In this document: positions 9,096-18,612 of the stretch, in pieces
Numbering within the stretch: position 1 is the stretch's first letter
How the letters are laid out: every line of letters starts with the position of its first letter
DNA from: Paractinoplanes aksuensis
GTDB taxonomy: Bacteria; Actinomycetota; Actinomycetes; Mycobacteriales; Micromonosporaceae
Length of the DNA stretch: 64,000 bases
Direction: 5' to 3'
NCBI RefSeq assembly: GCF_024137025.1
Contig: NZ_JAMYJR010000013.1
Coordinates: 186,001-250,000, forward strand
Notes under the pieces: generated by a model
What the model was told of the DNA's origin: nothing
What the model saw: the letters and a program-made list of their open reading frames with translations, nothing else
Databases searched by the model: none
Made by a program: the position numbers and the translations under genes

Positions 9096-9704
9096 GTGAT
9101 CGATTGGGCCGGGTTCATCCCCGCGGCAGTGCTCGTTTCGCTCATCCCGGGGGCCAACCAGCTGCTCGGCTTGAGCAACGCGGTCCGGTACGGCCCGGCC
9201 CGGGCGCTGGCCGGCGTGGGCGGGCGGCTGGCCGCCTTTGTGGTGCTGATCGCGCTGGTGGTGGCCGGGCTGGGGGCGGTGCTGGCCACCTCCGCCACCG
9301 CCCTCGAGGTGATCAAGTGGGTCGGTGTGCTCTATCTCGTCTGGCTCGGCATCACCAGCCTGCGCAGCGCCGCCCGTGACCCCGGCCCGTCCCACATCGA
9401 GGGTGCGGGCGGCGGAACGCGCTCGATCGTGGTCCGGGAGTTCGTGGTCGCGATCAGCAACCCCAAGGCTCTGCTGCTGTTCGCCGCCCTGCTGCCCCAG
9501 TTCGCCTCATCAGGCTTCGAGATCGCCGTCCTCGGCCTCGCCTACCTGGTGGTGGAGCTGGTGATCGGCCTGCTCTACATCGCGGTCGGCTCCCGGCTGG
9601 GCGCCACCGGCATCCCGGCCCGCACCCAACGCCGCGTCGATTTCGGCGCCGGCGTCGTCTTCCTGGGCCTGGCCACCCTGCTCGCCGTCGACGACCTGGC
9701 CTGA
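9096..9704 (+). CDS. LysE/RhtB-family amino-acid exporter
   Basis: The 202-residue protein starts at GTG with GGGGGAGG five bases upstream. It has about six membrane segments and the family features IPGANQLLGLSNAVRYGPA near the N-terminus and the conserved ISNPKALLLFAALLPQF in the middle. LysE/RhtB proteins export amino acids or small derivatives by proton exchange; the substrate cannot be predicted. The gene stands alone; the upstream 100 bp hold only a pseudogene trace on the other strand. Confidence 0.9.
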   Translation: MIDWAGFIPAAVLVSLIPGANQLLGLSNAVRYGPARALAGVGGRLAAFVVLIALVVAGLGAVLATSATALEVIKWVGVLYLVWLGITSLRSAARDPGPSHIEGAGGGTRSIVVREFVVAISNPKALLLFAALLPQFASSGFEIAVLGLAYLVVELVIGLLYIAVGSRLGATGIPARTQRRVDFGAGVVFLGLATLLAVDDLA

Positions 9705-9716
9705 CCGCGCCAACTC

Positions 9717-9962
9717 GTTCCTAGGGTGGGCCTGCTTGAGTGCCGTGGGGAAGGTGGGCTGGTCGTGCCGACTCGTTCCTAGGATGGGCCGGCTTACATG
9801 TCGGGGGAAGCTGGGCTGGTCGTGCTGACCCGTTCCTAGGACGGGTCAACTTGAGTGCCATGGGGAGGCTGGGGTTGGTCGAGCCGATCCGTTCCTAGGG
9901 TGGGTGAGCCTGGTCGCCTCGGAAGATTCGCATTGACCGGGTCCAACTGTTCCTAGCCTGGG
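9717..9962. repeat. Five tandem copies of a 57-59-bp unit with core GTTCCTAGG
   Basis: Cores begin at 9717, 9775, 9832, 9891 and 9949, so the unit lengths are 58, 57, 59 and 58 bp. Each unit begins GTTCCTAGG (the last GTTCCTAGC) followed by a G-rich TGGG or CGGG, and the first three also share a later GGCTGGTCG or similar block. CCTAGG is itself palindromic. The array fills the gap between the convergent lysE-like and MFS genes. No spacer pattern like a CRISPR array is present. Confidence 0.8.
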
Positions 9963-9979
9963 CGAGCCGGAGACCGAGC

Positions 9980-11176
9980 CTAGCGGCGCAGGCGGATGAG
10001 GGCGGCCAGCAGGGCCAGGGCGGCGGCGGCCGCGTACATGGGGGTGGTCAGGCCGTAGGCGGTAGCCAGCGCACCGCCGAGCAGGGCGGCGAGGGCGGTG
10101 ATGCCCGTGCCGGCTATCCGGAAGACGCTGGTGACTCGGCCAAGCAGTTCGTCGGGGGTGGCTTCCTGGCGGGCGGACATGAGGGCGACGGCGCCGATGC
10201 CGCTGGTGGCTCCGAAGAGGGCGAGCAGGGCCGCGGTCAGCCACACGTTGCCGCCGAGCGCGATGCCGGCCCAGGCGATGGCTTGGCCCGCACACGACAG
10301 GGCGAGCGCGTGCCAGTGGCTGAGGCGGCGGGTGAGCGGCTCCACCCACCATTCGGCGGCCAGGGCGCCGGCCGCGCTGGCTGCGATGAGGATGCCGTAC
10401 CAGGCGGGGGGCACCCGCAGGACCTCGGTGGCGTAGAGGACGAAGGTGGCGAAGGCACAGACGAACGCGCTGTTGTTCACGCAGGCGGCCACGATGAGGA
10501 AGCGCACGTCGCGATGGCCGGTGACGAAGCGTAGGCCCTCGCGGATGTCAGCCGCGATGCTGGTGCGGGGGCGCTGGATGTGCAGCTCGGGCAGCTTGCG
10601 TACGAAATAGGCCGAGGCCAGGAAGCTGAGCGCGTCGGCCGCGAAGGGCAGGCTGCGCCCGAGGGCGAAACCGGCGGAACCGAGAGCCGGTCCGGCGAAG
10701 CTGCGGCCGATGGTGTCGTATGCGGCGAACCGGCCGTTGACGTGGGTGAGCACGGCCTTGTCCCGGCCCACCAGCACCGGGATAGCGCCCTGCGCGGCCG
10801 CGTCGAACAGGCAGGTGCCGATCCCGATGGCCAGCACCGCCACGACCAGTACGCCGATGCCGGCCTGGCCCGTCAGCAGCAGGATCACCAGCGCGACCAG
10901 GATCGCGGCCCGGGCCAGGTCGGCGACGATCATGGTGCGGCGGCGGGACCAGCGGTCGGCCAGCGCGCCCGCGGGCAGCCCGAACATCAGCCAGGGCAGC
11001 AGCACCGCGGCCGAGACGACCGACAGCGTGAACGGGTCACTGGTCAGCGACGCGGCGAGCAGCGGCACCGCGACCGTGAGCGCGCCGTCCCCAGTGACCG
11101 AAATGGCCTTGGCGGCGAGCAGGGGAGCGGCACGCCGGATACCGGCGTGCCGCTCGGACACCTGATGGGTGCTCAC
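9980..11176 (-). CDS. MFS transporter, EntS/MFS_3-like
   Basis: The 398-residue protein has about twelve hydrophobic segments. The conserved loop between helices 2 and 3 reads GALADRWSRRRTM, the major facilitator signature. The sequence is closest in style to the exporter branch that includes enterobactin exporter EntS and macrolide efflux proteins. GTG start. It lies 16 bases downstream of the DUF397 gene on the same strand, so the two may be co-transcribed. The substrate is unknown. Confidence 0.88.
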   Translation of the reverse strand: MSTHQVSERHAGIRRAAPLLAAKAISVTGDGALTVAVPLLAASLTSDPFTLSVVSAAVLLPWLMFGLPAGALADRWSRRRTMIVADLARAAILVALVILLLTGQAGIGVLVVAVLAIGIGTCLFDAAAQGAIPVLVGRDKAVLTHVNGRFAAYDTIGRSFAGPALGSAGFALGRSLPFAADALSFLASAYFVRKLPELHIQRPRTSIAADIREGLRFVTGHRDVRFLIVAACVNNSAFVCAFATFVLYATEVLRVPPAWYGILIAASAAGALAAEWWVEPLTRRLSHWHALALSCAGQAIAWAGIALGGNVWLTAALLALFGATSGIGAVALMSARQEATPDELLGRVTSVFRIAGTGITALAALLGGALATAYGLTTPMYAAAAALALLAALIRLRR

Positions 11177-11192
11177 GCGTACAGGATCGCAG

Positions 11193-11405
11193 TCAGGCGA
11201 GGGGGCGCCGGATCTCGCCGTCCTTCACACCTGCGGCGAAAGCGTCCCATTCGGCGTCGGTGAACGACAGGATCGGCCCGTCGGTGTTCTTGGAGTCGCG
11301 GACGCCGACACCGCCGGACACGAATGCCACCTCGACGCAGTTCTCGTCCCAGCTGCGTACGCTCTTGATCCAAGTGGCGTCGGTGAAGTCGAGACCCTTG
11401 TCCAT
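11193..11405 (-). CDS. DUF397 domain protein
   Basis: The 70-residue protein contains the DUF397 hallmarks: W-K-S at the N-terminus (TWIKSVRSWDENCVEVAF), the middle VRDSKNTDGPILSFTDAEW and the end FAAGVKDGE. In actinomycetes such proteins usually sit beside an Xre helix-turn-helix regulator (bldB/whiJ-type pairs) and act as its partner. No such regulator is adjacent here, so this copy is orphaned. Confidence 0.92.
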   Translation of the reverse strand: MDKGLDFTDATWIKSVRSWDENCVEVAFVSGGVGVRDSKNTDGPILSFTDAEWDAFAAGVKDGEIRRPLA

Positions 11406-11508
11406 GGTTCCTCCCGTGATCAGTGCGCCTCTCGGGTGAAGGCACTGACCGGCAACCTAGGACCGGTTCGCCGCGGGTATCTACCACGCAGGTGCGTGCA
11501 AGTTCGGG

Positions 11509-12165
11509 TCAGTTGCGGGGTTGGACCAGGCCGTTGTCGTACGCGAAAATCACGGCCTGGATGCGGTCGCGGGCGCCGATCTTGGCCAGGACCCGGCCGA
11601 CGTGCTTTTTCACCGTCGATTCGGTCAGGGTGAAGCGTTCCGCGATCTCGGTGTTGGTGGCGCCCTGGCCGATGGCCTCGAGCACCTCGCGTTCGCGGTC
11701 GCTCAGGGCGGCCAGCCGAGGGTCGAGTTGTGCCGCCGGGGCCGAATCCTGCAGGTACGCCGTCATCAGTTTCCGGGTCAGGCTGGGCGCCACCACCGAG
11801 TCACCCTCGGCCACGGCGCGGATGCCGGCCAGCAGCTCCTCGGGGCGGGCGTCCTTGAGCAGGAAACCGCTGGCCCCGGCGCGCAGACCGGCGTACACGT
11901 ATTCGTCCAGATCGAAGGTGGTCAGGATCAGCACGTGGGTGCGGGAGCCGGCCGCGGTGATGCGGCGGGTGGCCTCGATGCCGTCCATGCCGGGCATGCG
12001 CACGTCCATCAGCACCACGTCGGGGTGGGTCTGGTCGACCATCCGCACCGCCTCGGCGCCGGACGACGCCTCGCCGACCACGATCATGCCGGAGGTGCCG
12101 TCGAGCAGCATCTTGAAACCCAGGCGCTGCAACGGTTGGTCGTCGGCGATCAGCACGGTGGTCAT
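11509..12165 (-). CDS. NarL/LuxR-family response regulator
   Basis: The 218-residue protein has a receiver domain with D8-D9 and phospho-acceptor D54 (VLMDVRMPGMDG) and a LuxR helix-turn-helix at the end (LSDREREVLEAIGQGATNTE; TESTVKKHVGRVLAKIG). The ATG overlaps the kinase stop by four bases. It is the last gene of an apparent ABC ATPase, permease, kinase, regulator operon, so it probably controls that operon in response to the exported compound. Confidence 0.93.
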   Translation of the reverse strand: MTTVLIADDQPLQRLGFKMLLDGTSGMIVVGEASSGAEAVRMVDQTHPDVVLMDVRMPGMDGIEATRRITAAGSRTHVLILTTFDLDEYVYAGLRAGASGFLLKDARPEELLAGIRAVAEGDSVVAPSLTRKLMTAYLQDSAPAAQLDPRLAALSDREREVLEAIGQGATNTEIAERFTLTESTVKKHVGRVLAKIGARDRIQAVIFAYDNGLVQPRN

Positions 12166-13316
12166 GCGGGCTCCTTCAGTACGACGTCGACCAGCCAGCC
12201 GCGTTCGGCCGGGCCGGCGGTCACCACCCCGCCGTACAGGGCGGCCCGTTCCCGCATGCCGACCAGGCCGTGGCTCGGGGCCGCGGGGGTGCCGCGGCCG
12301 TTGTCCCGCACCCGGACCCGTACCTCGCCGTCGGCCGCCGCCAGCGTGACGTCCGCACTGGCGCCGGGTCCCGCGTGCTTGAGGGTGTTGGTCAGTGCTT
12401 CCTGGACGATGCGGTAGACCGCGAGTTGCACGCCCCGGCCCAGCGCGTGCAGGTCGCCCGAGGTCGAGTAGGTGACCGGCAGCCCGGCCGCCCGCACGGT
12501 CGGCAGCAGCCGGTCGAGGTCGTCGATGCCGGGTTGCGGGCTCAGCTGGGGGTCGGCGTCCTGGTCGCGCAGCACGCCCAGCACCCGGCGCAGCTCGGCC
12601 AGCGCCTGCCGGCCGGTGTCCCCGATCAGGCGCAGCGGTTCCGCGGTCTGCTCGGCCCGCGCGGTGGCCAGGGCGGCCCCGCCGTCGGCCAGGCCCACGA
12701 TCACCGACACGTGGTGGCCGACGATGTCGTGCATCTCGCGGGCCACCCGGGCCCGCTCGTCGGCCACGGCCAGGCGGGCCCGCTGGTCCCGCTCGACCTC
12801 GAGCCGGGCGGTCTTGTCCTCCAGCTCGACCAGGTACGCCCGGCGGGTGCGCACAGCGACGCCCGAGGCGACCGCGGCGAACGACGTGCCGAACACGAGG
12901 AACAGGGTGAGCAACCGGTTCTCGGCCACCGGGTTGACCCAGTAGATCTCGCTGATCAGCAGGGCCAGCGTGATCGCGGAGGACCACGCGATGGCCCGCC
13001 ACGAGCTGCGGGACGCCACCCCGAACAGCAGCACCAGCAGGATCACCCCGGCCCCGACGGCCACGTCGAGCAGGCTCTGGACCAGCTCGACGGCCGCCGC
13101 GACCAGGAACGCCGGGAACGGGTAGCGCCGCCGCCAGTACAGCGGGGTCAGGATCACGAGCGTCGCGATCGTGGCCGGCAGCGGACTCTCGATGATGTTC
13201 GGGATGCTGAAGAGCACGATCGGAACGGCGACCACGGTGTCCATGACCCACGGGCGGCGCCGGTCCGACGCGCGCAGCCGCGCCTGCTGTTCCACCAGCC
13301 ATCCCTGCGTGCTCAT
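12162..13316 (-). CDS. Sensor histidine kinase (HisKA_3 type)
   Basis: The 384-residue protein has five or six short hydrophobic segments in its first 160 residues, a coiled region (VELEDKTARLEVERDQRARL), the phospho-acceptor box VAREMHDIVGHHVSV with His196, and a HATPase_c domain (VQEALTNTLKHA; GLVGMRERAALYGG). It is an intramembrane-sensing type without a large extracellular domain. It starts 15 bases after the ABC permease stop and overlaps the regulator gene, giving a four-gene transport and sensing operon. Confidence 0.93.
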   Translation of the reverse strand: MSTQGWLVEQQARLRASDRRRPWVMDTVVAVPIVLFSIPNIIESPLPATIATLVILTPLYWRRRYPFPAFLVAAAVELVQSLLDVAVGAGVILLVLLFGVASRSSWRAIAWSSAITLALLISEIYWVNPVAENRLLTLFLVFGTSFAAVASGVAVRTRRAYLVELEDKTARLEVERDQRARLAVADERARVAREMHDIVGHHVSVIVGLADGGAALATARAEQTAEPLRLIGDTGRQALAELRRVLGVLRDQDADPQLSPQPGIDDLDRLLPTVRAAGLPVTYSTSGDLHALGRGVQLAVYRIVQEALTNTLKHAGPGASADVTLAAADGEVRVRVRDNGRGTPAAPSHGLVGMRERAALYGGVVTAGPAERGWLVDVVLKEPA

Positions 13317-13331
13317 CAGCCCATTGTCCCT

Positions 13332-14077
13332 TTACGCGTCGGACTTCTTGAGCCGGAACGCCGCGGCGACCAGGGTCAGGATGACGTAGCCGGCGAAAAC
13401 CGCGAGACCGGTCCACGGCGCCAGGCTGCCGTCGGACTGGGTCAGGGCCATGACGGCGTTGCCCGCGTTGCTCGGCAGGTACGGGGTGATCGCGTCGGCG
13501 ATGGCGTCGGGCAGCAGCGCGGCCAGGCCGGGCACGATCAGTAGCAGACCGGCCAGGATCGCGATGGCCCCGGCGCTGGACCGGACGAGCATGCCCAGCG
13601 CGACGCCGAGCACCGCGACCAGACCCAGGTAGAGGCCGGCGCCGAACAGGACTCGCAGCACCCCGTCGTCACCCAGGGCCATTTCGGCCACGCCGTTGTT
13701 GAGCACGGCCGAACCCAGCGCGAAGGCGGCGAAGGCGCCGGCGGTCATCATGACCACGGCGGCCAGACCGGCCACGAGGCTCTTCGCCCACAACACCGGC
13801 GTCCGGCGGGGCACCGCGGCCAGGGTGGCCCGGATCATGCCGGTCGTGTACTCGCTCGCGCCCAGCAGCGCGCCCAGCACGCCCACGGCCAGCGCGGCCA
13901 TGATGCTGCCGGACAGGGCCAGGTCGACCGCCGACAGGTTGTCGCCCGAGAACGAGGCCGAGGCGATCGCGCCGAACGCGATCAGCAGCAGCACCGAGAT
14001 CCCGGTGGTGATCCAGGTCGAGCGCAGGGAGGAGAACTTGGTCCATTCGGCGGCGACGACGCCACCAGCGGTGATCT

Positions 14078-14081
<4 letters not shown>
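13332..14081 (-). CDS. ABC-2 type transporter permease
   Basis: The 249-residue protein begins MKITAGGVVAAEWTKFSSLRSTW, a typical start of actinobacterial ABC-2 permeases, and has six hydrophobic segments. The motif GASEYTTGMIRATLAAVPRR is characteristic of this family, which exports drugs or peptides or confers self-resistance. The ATG overlaps the upstream ATPase stop by four bases. Confidence 0.9.
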
Positions 14082-14974
<893 letters not shown>

Positions 14975-15008
14975 GGTGACAACGCTAAATACGTTTGCTG
15001 CCAAGATC

Positions 15009-15050
15009 GTGGTACCGCGGGCGGCACTTGTGGGCCGCCCGTGGTACCAC
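15009..15050 (-). terminator. 17-bp stem hairpin after the ThuA gene
   Basis: GTGGTACCGCGGGCGGC pairs with GCCGCCCGTGGTACCAC (one G-U) across an 8-base loop. It lies four bases after the stop of the minus-strand ThuA-domain gene and before the ABC operon promoter, so it probably insulates the two. Confidence 0.75.
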
Positions 15051-15054
15051 GGTG

Positions 15055-16761
15055 CTATCGGCCGTACACGTTCACGTCATAGAGCGAGTAGCCCCATCCG
15101 GTCGCGCGTTGGGTGCCCAGCACGCGGACGAAGCGGCCGGTGGCGTTGACCGCGACGTCGTCGATGCCGCCGTTGCCGGTGGTGGTGGAATAGACGGTGG
15201 TCCAGGTGCGACCGGTGGGGGAGGTCTGGATCTGGTAGGACCGGGCATAGGCGGCCTCCCAGGTCAGCTTGACCCGGTTGATGGCGCGAGCCTGGCCCAG
15301 GTCGAGCCGGAGCCACTGCGGGTCGCTGTGGGCGCTGCCCCAGCGGGTGCCCGCGTCGCCGTCGGTGGCGTTGGCCGCCAGGTGCAGGCTGCCGGGCTCC
15401 ACGCTCGAGGCCACCCCGCGTACGCCCCGGGCCAGATCGACGCCGGGCGGCTGGGACGGGCCGTCGGTCTTGATGCGGATGTTGCGGTAGCTGATGTCGA
15501 GCCCGGCGCCGTCGTTCTGCACGCCGATGTAGCCGTTGGCGATGTTGCGGTCGCTCAGGTAGTCGTTGACCTTCACGCCGTTCAGCCAGACCTCGACCCG
15601 TTGACCGTGAACGGCGATCTCGTACGCGTTCCAGGAGCCGGGCGGGTTCAGCGCGGCGTCCCGGACCGCGGGGTCGGGCGCGGCGAAGCTGTAGACGCTT
15701 CCGGTCGTACGGGAAGGGTCGGCGTCGGTGGCGTCGATCTGGATCTCATGGCCGTCGGCGACCGGCTTCCACGGGTCGCCCTGGGGGTCGGGGAAACCGA
15801 TGAAGACGCCGCCGTTGTCGTCGCCCGGCATCATCCAGTCGAGCTTGAGCGAGTAGTTCTCAAATGTGCGTACGGGGTACCACAGCAGCCCCATGCCGCC
15901 TTGCGAGCTGATGGTGCCGTCGGCGAGGGTGAACCCACCCGGGCCGGCCTGCCGCCACTGGTCGAGGCTGGCCTGCGTACCGTCGAACAAGGGGGTGTAG
16001 CCGCTCTCGGGCCGGCAGTCGGCCGGGCGGTTGCCCGCCGCGATCTGGATGCCCCCGAGGATCTGGCGCAGGAAGAGCGGTTCCGCGTACGACTCGTCGG
16101 TGTGGCCCAGCCCGGTGTACCACGCCCGGCCCGCACCCACGTTCTTGCACCAGGTGATCGGATGATCCTCGCCCATGTTGCCACCGGAGTACGAGCTCTC
16201 GTCCAGCGTCGCCAGCACCTTGGCGCCGTCCCGGGGGTTGGTGCGGTAGTTGTACCACTCGTCGTAGCGCGACCACGCCTGCGGCAGGTGCGAGGTGGAG
16301 GCGCTGCCCCGGTCCTCGACGTGGACGGTGGCGGTCTGGTTGGCCGGGTGCGAGTGGAAGTACGCGCCGACCAGGTTCGCGTACCAGGGCCAGTCGTACT
16401 CGGTGTCGGCCGCGGCGTGGATGCCGGCAAAACCGCCGCCGTTGTTCACGTACGCCTCGAAAGCGGTTTGCTGGGCGTCGTTGAGCACATCGCCGGTGGT
16501 CGAGAGGAACACCACGGCCTGGTAGCGGGCGAGATTGGCCAGGGTGAACTGGCCCGCGTCCTCGGTCGCGGTGACGCTGAAACCGTTGGCCGCGCCCAGT
16601 TGCTGGATGGCGGCGATGCCGCGGGGGATGGATCCGTGGCGGAACTGGGCGGTCTTGCTGAAGACGAGAACCTCGGTCAGCGGGGCGGCGGCGGACGGTG
16701 CCGGCACGGCCAGGGCCGCTCCGACCAGAAGAAGGGAGGCGGCGGCTTTCTTCCAGTACAT
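15055..16761 (-). CDS. Secreted ThuA / DUF1080 (3-keto-disaccharide hydrolase) / discoidin protein
   Basis: The 568-residue protein has a Sec signal peptide (MYWKKAAASLLLVGAALAVP, cut near AAA-APL). A ThuA domain follows (residues about 28-245; FRHGSIPRGIAAI, FAGIHAAADTEYDWPWY, GRAWYTGLGHTDESY). Then comes a DUF1080 concanavalin-like domain (about 265-430; GGVFIGFPDP, HEIQIDATDAD, SWNAYEIAV) and a C-terminal F5/8 type C domain (about 440-568). ThuA proteins relate to trehalose utilisation, and DUF1080 members include 3-keto-glycoside hydrolases, so it probably acts on oxidised disaccharides outside the cell. GGAG lies 8 bases before the ATG. Divergent from an ECF sigma gene. Confidence 0.88.
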   Translation of the reverse strand: MYWKKAAASLLLVGAALAVPAPSAAAPLTEVLVFSKTAQFRHGSIPRGIAAIQQLGAANGFSVTATEDAGQFTLANLARYQAVVFLSTTGDVLNDAQQTAFEAYVNNGGGFAGIHAAADTEYDWPWYANLVGAYFHSHPANQTATVHVEDRGSASTSHLPQAWSRYDEWYNYRTNPRDGAKVLATLDESSYSGGNMGEDHPITWCKNVGAGRAWYTGLGHTDESYAEPLFLRQILGGIQIAAGNRPADCRPESGYTPLFDGTQASLDQWRQAGPGGFTLADGTISSQGGMGLLWYPVRTFENYSLKLDWMMPGDDNGGVFIGFPDPQGDPWKPVADGHEIQIDATDADPSRTTGSVYSFAAPDPAVRDAALNPPGSWNAYEIAVHGQRVEVWLNGVKVNDYLSDRNIANGYIGVQNDGAGLDISYRNIRIKTDGPSQPPGVDLARGVRGVASSVEPGSLHLAANATDGDAGTRWGSAHSDPQWLRLDLGQARAINRVKLTWEAAYARSYQIQTSPTGRTWTTVYSTTTGNGGIDDVAVNATGRFVRVLGTQRATGWGYSLYDVNVYGR

Positions 16762-16806
16762 GCAGGGGACTCCAACCGGCTCGGGGAAAGGTCGGCGGTG
16801 ACCTGT

Positions 16807-16835
16807 AGTAAACATGGGATGACTGTGAGGGTCAA
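16807..16835 (-). promoter_or_regulatory. Candidate promoter of the ThuA/DUF1080 gene
   Basis: Reading the minus strand, TTGACC and TTTACT are separated by 17 bases, a good match to a housekeeping -35/-10 pair, about 46 bp upstream of the ATG. No operator was recognised. Confidence 0.45.
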
Positions 16836-16896
16836 TCACGCCCGTCGATTCTTGGAAACGCCTGAAACGTTGAGCTGCCGGGCGACATGTTGAGGT

Positions 16897-17430
16897 GTGA
16901 CAGAGATGCGAGAACAGCGGGACAGACGAAGGTACGAGGAGGTGTACGCGAGCACGTACGCCGACCTCGTGCGGTTCGTCGTCCGGCGCGGCCACCCGGT
17001 CGACCAGGCCGAGGACGTCGTGGCCGAGGCGTTCGTGGTGGCCTGGCAACGGCTGGCCGACCTGCCCGGCGCCCACGGTGAGGCCCGGGCCTGGCTCTTC
17101 GGCATCACCCGGCGGCTGCTGCTGGCCAAACACCGCACCGAGAACAGGGGCCGGCTCCAGATTGCCGGACCGGTCGCCATGGCCGGGCACGACGACCTCG
17201 TCGCCACCTCGGTCGACCTGGCCAGCGCCTGGACCCGGCTCGGCCCGGCGCACCAGGAGGCCCTGAGCCTCTCGGTGTGGGAGGGCCTCAGCGCCGCGCA
17301 GGCCGCGAAGGTGCTGGGTGTCTCGCCGGTGGCCTTCCGGATCCGCCTCAGCCGCGCCCGGCGTCTGCTCAAGCAGCACCTTGCTGTGCCCACTCCGATG
17401 CCCTCCGCCAGCGAAAAGGGATACGCGTGA
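16897..17430 (+). CDS. ECF-type RNA polymerase sigma factor
   Basis: The 177-residue protein has a sigma-70 region 2 (YEEVYASTYADLVRFVVRRG through DQAEDVVAEAFVVAWQRL, then ARAWLFGITRRLL) and region 4 (LGPAHQEALSLSVWEGLSAA, then LGVSPVAFRIRLSRARRLL). The start may be GTG 16897 or ATG 16906; GAGGTG at 16892-16897 is better placed for the latter. The stop overlaps the start of the next gene, a single-pass membrane protein that may be its anti-sigma factor. Confidence 0.92.
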   Translation: MTEMREQRDRRRYEEVYASTYADLVRFVVRRGHPVDQAEDVVAEAFVVAWQRLADLPGAHGEARAWLFGITRRLLLAKHRTENRGRLQIAGPVAMAGHDDLVATSVDLASAWTRLGPAHQEALSLSVWEGLSAAQAAKVLGVSPVAFRIRLSRARRLLKQHLAVPTPMPSASEKGYA

Positions 17431-18224
17431 TGACGATGGACGAACTGCTCCGCAGCCACGACCCGGCCCGCGCCGTCCCCGACGACCTGGTCCACTCACC
17501 CCGCGCCGCGGCCACGCTGGCCCGGGTGATGGCAACCGAGGTTTCCGCCCGGCCGCCGCAGCGGCGACGCGTGGCCCGGTTCGCGCTGGCCGGCGCGCTG
17601 GCCGTGACCGGGGTGGTCGCCGCCGCCCCGATCCTGGGCACCGACGAGGCGGCCATCGCCACCTGGGACGCCGAACCCCGCCCGGCCACCGCGACCGAGA
17701 CGGCGGAGAACGTGCGGCATTGCGCGGAACTGACCCGCATCGGCCCGGCCGGCGGGCGGCCGATGGTAGAGGTCCGCGGCAACTGGGTGATGACCTACCT
17801 GACATCGGCCACCGGTGAGGCCCAGTGCCTGCGGTCGACGGTGCTGACGGCCGAGTACCCGGACGGCGAGGGCGAGGCGATGTCGGGCCCGCTGCTGCCC
17901 GCCCCGGCTGCGGACGCGCTGGCCACCATCGGGGTGCACAAGACTTCGGGCGGCGTCGCCTCAGGCACGCAGTTCATGGTCTCGGGCCGGGTCGGCTCCC
18001 GCGTCACCGCCATCGTCTTCGACACCCAGGACATGAAGGTGCGAGCCACAGTGCAGGGCGGCCGCTTCGCCGCGTGGTGGCCCCAGCGCAAGCCCGCCAG
18101 CATCGCCGGCCGCCTGCTCGACAACACCGGCTACAACGGCTCCCCCAACCCGAAGGTCACGATCACCCTCGACAACGGCAAAACCATCACCACGAACATC
18201 AAGGACTACGACGTCAACCAGTAG
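17430..18224 (+). CDS. Single-pass membrane protein, possible anti-sigma partner
   Basis: The 264-residue protein has a cytoplasmic N-terminus of about 47 residues (MTMDELLRSHDPARAVPDD), one membrane segment (RFALAGALAVTGVVAAAPIL) and an extracellular domain of about 190 residues. No zinc-binding anti-sigma motif (HxxxCxxC) is visible, so the anti-sigma role rests on coupling to the ECF gene (the ATG overlaps its TGA). GTG 17427 is an alternative start. In many actinomycetes this pair encodes a sigma factor with a CU044_5270-like partner of unknown role. Confidence 0.7.
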   Translation: MTMDELLRSHDPARAVPDDLVHSPRAAATLARVMATEVSARPPQRRRVARFALAGALAVTGVVAAAPILGTDEAAIATWDAEPRPATATETAENVRHCAELTRIGPAGGRPMVEVRGNWVMTYLTSATGEAQCLRSTVLTAEYPDGEGEAMSGPLLPAPAADALATIGVHKTSGGVASGTQFMVSGRVGSRVTAIVFDTQDMKVRATVQGGRFAAWWPQRKPASIAGRLLDNTGYNGSPNPKVTITLDNGKTITTNIKDYDVNQ

Positions 18225-18230
18225 GCGCCA

Positions 18231-18265
18231 GGCGGGCCCGGGCCCGGAAACGAACCCGGCCCGCC
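18231..18265 (+). terminator. GC-rich hairpin after the sigma/membrane protein pair
   Basis: GGCGGGCCCGGG pairs with CCCGGCCCGCC with one bulged C and a loop of about 12 bases, seven bases after the stop. Confidence 0.65.
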
Positions 18266-18389
18266 GAGCCGCGCGCAGATGCGGTGGCAAACGGCCGCGG
18301 GTCGGTCGTGGCGCCGGGTGGGCTGCGCGACTGGTCAACCTTCGATGTTGCCGCCGACGACCGACAAAGGCCGAGTTGCTGGGGAGCGT

Positions 18390-18572
18390 GTGATCGAGTT
18401 CCGCCAGCTGGGCCCGGTCGAGATCCGCGTCGGCGCCCGGCGGCTCGAGGTGGGTCAGCCCCGGCAGTATGCCGCGATCTTGCCCGCGCGGATCTTGCCG
18501 GACTGTCCGCGGCCGGATGCCCGCAGCCGGACTGCCCGTTGGCATGACGAGTCAGAACAGCGACGTCAGTGA
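18390..18572 (+). pseudogene. N-terminal stub of a SARP/AfsR-type regulator
   Basis: After GGGGAG and a GTG start the frame reads IEFRQLGPVEIRVGARRLE then VGQPRQ. This is the first strand and turn of the OmpR-like DNA-binding domain of SARP regulators, which normally begin MEFRLLGPVEV and continue for 250 or more residues. Here it degenerates after about 30 residues and stops at 60. No remaining downstream part is found before the GNAT gene, so the gene is truncated. Confidence 0.5.
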
Positions 18573-18612
18573 TTCCCCTTTGCGGATGACTCGGGGGGTG
18601 CCGAAGGTGGGT

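Noticed and set aside
9717..9962. Possible CRISPR array
   Set aside because: Repeat cores are only about 14 bp, the intervening bases are themselves related, and no cas gene is present.
16897..18224. Zinc-binding anti-sigma factor for the ECF sigma gene
   Set aside because: No HxxxCxxC motif is visible in the downstream protein; only the gene coupling supports a regulatory role.
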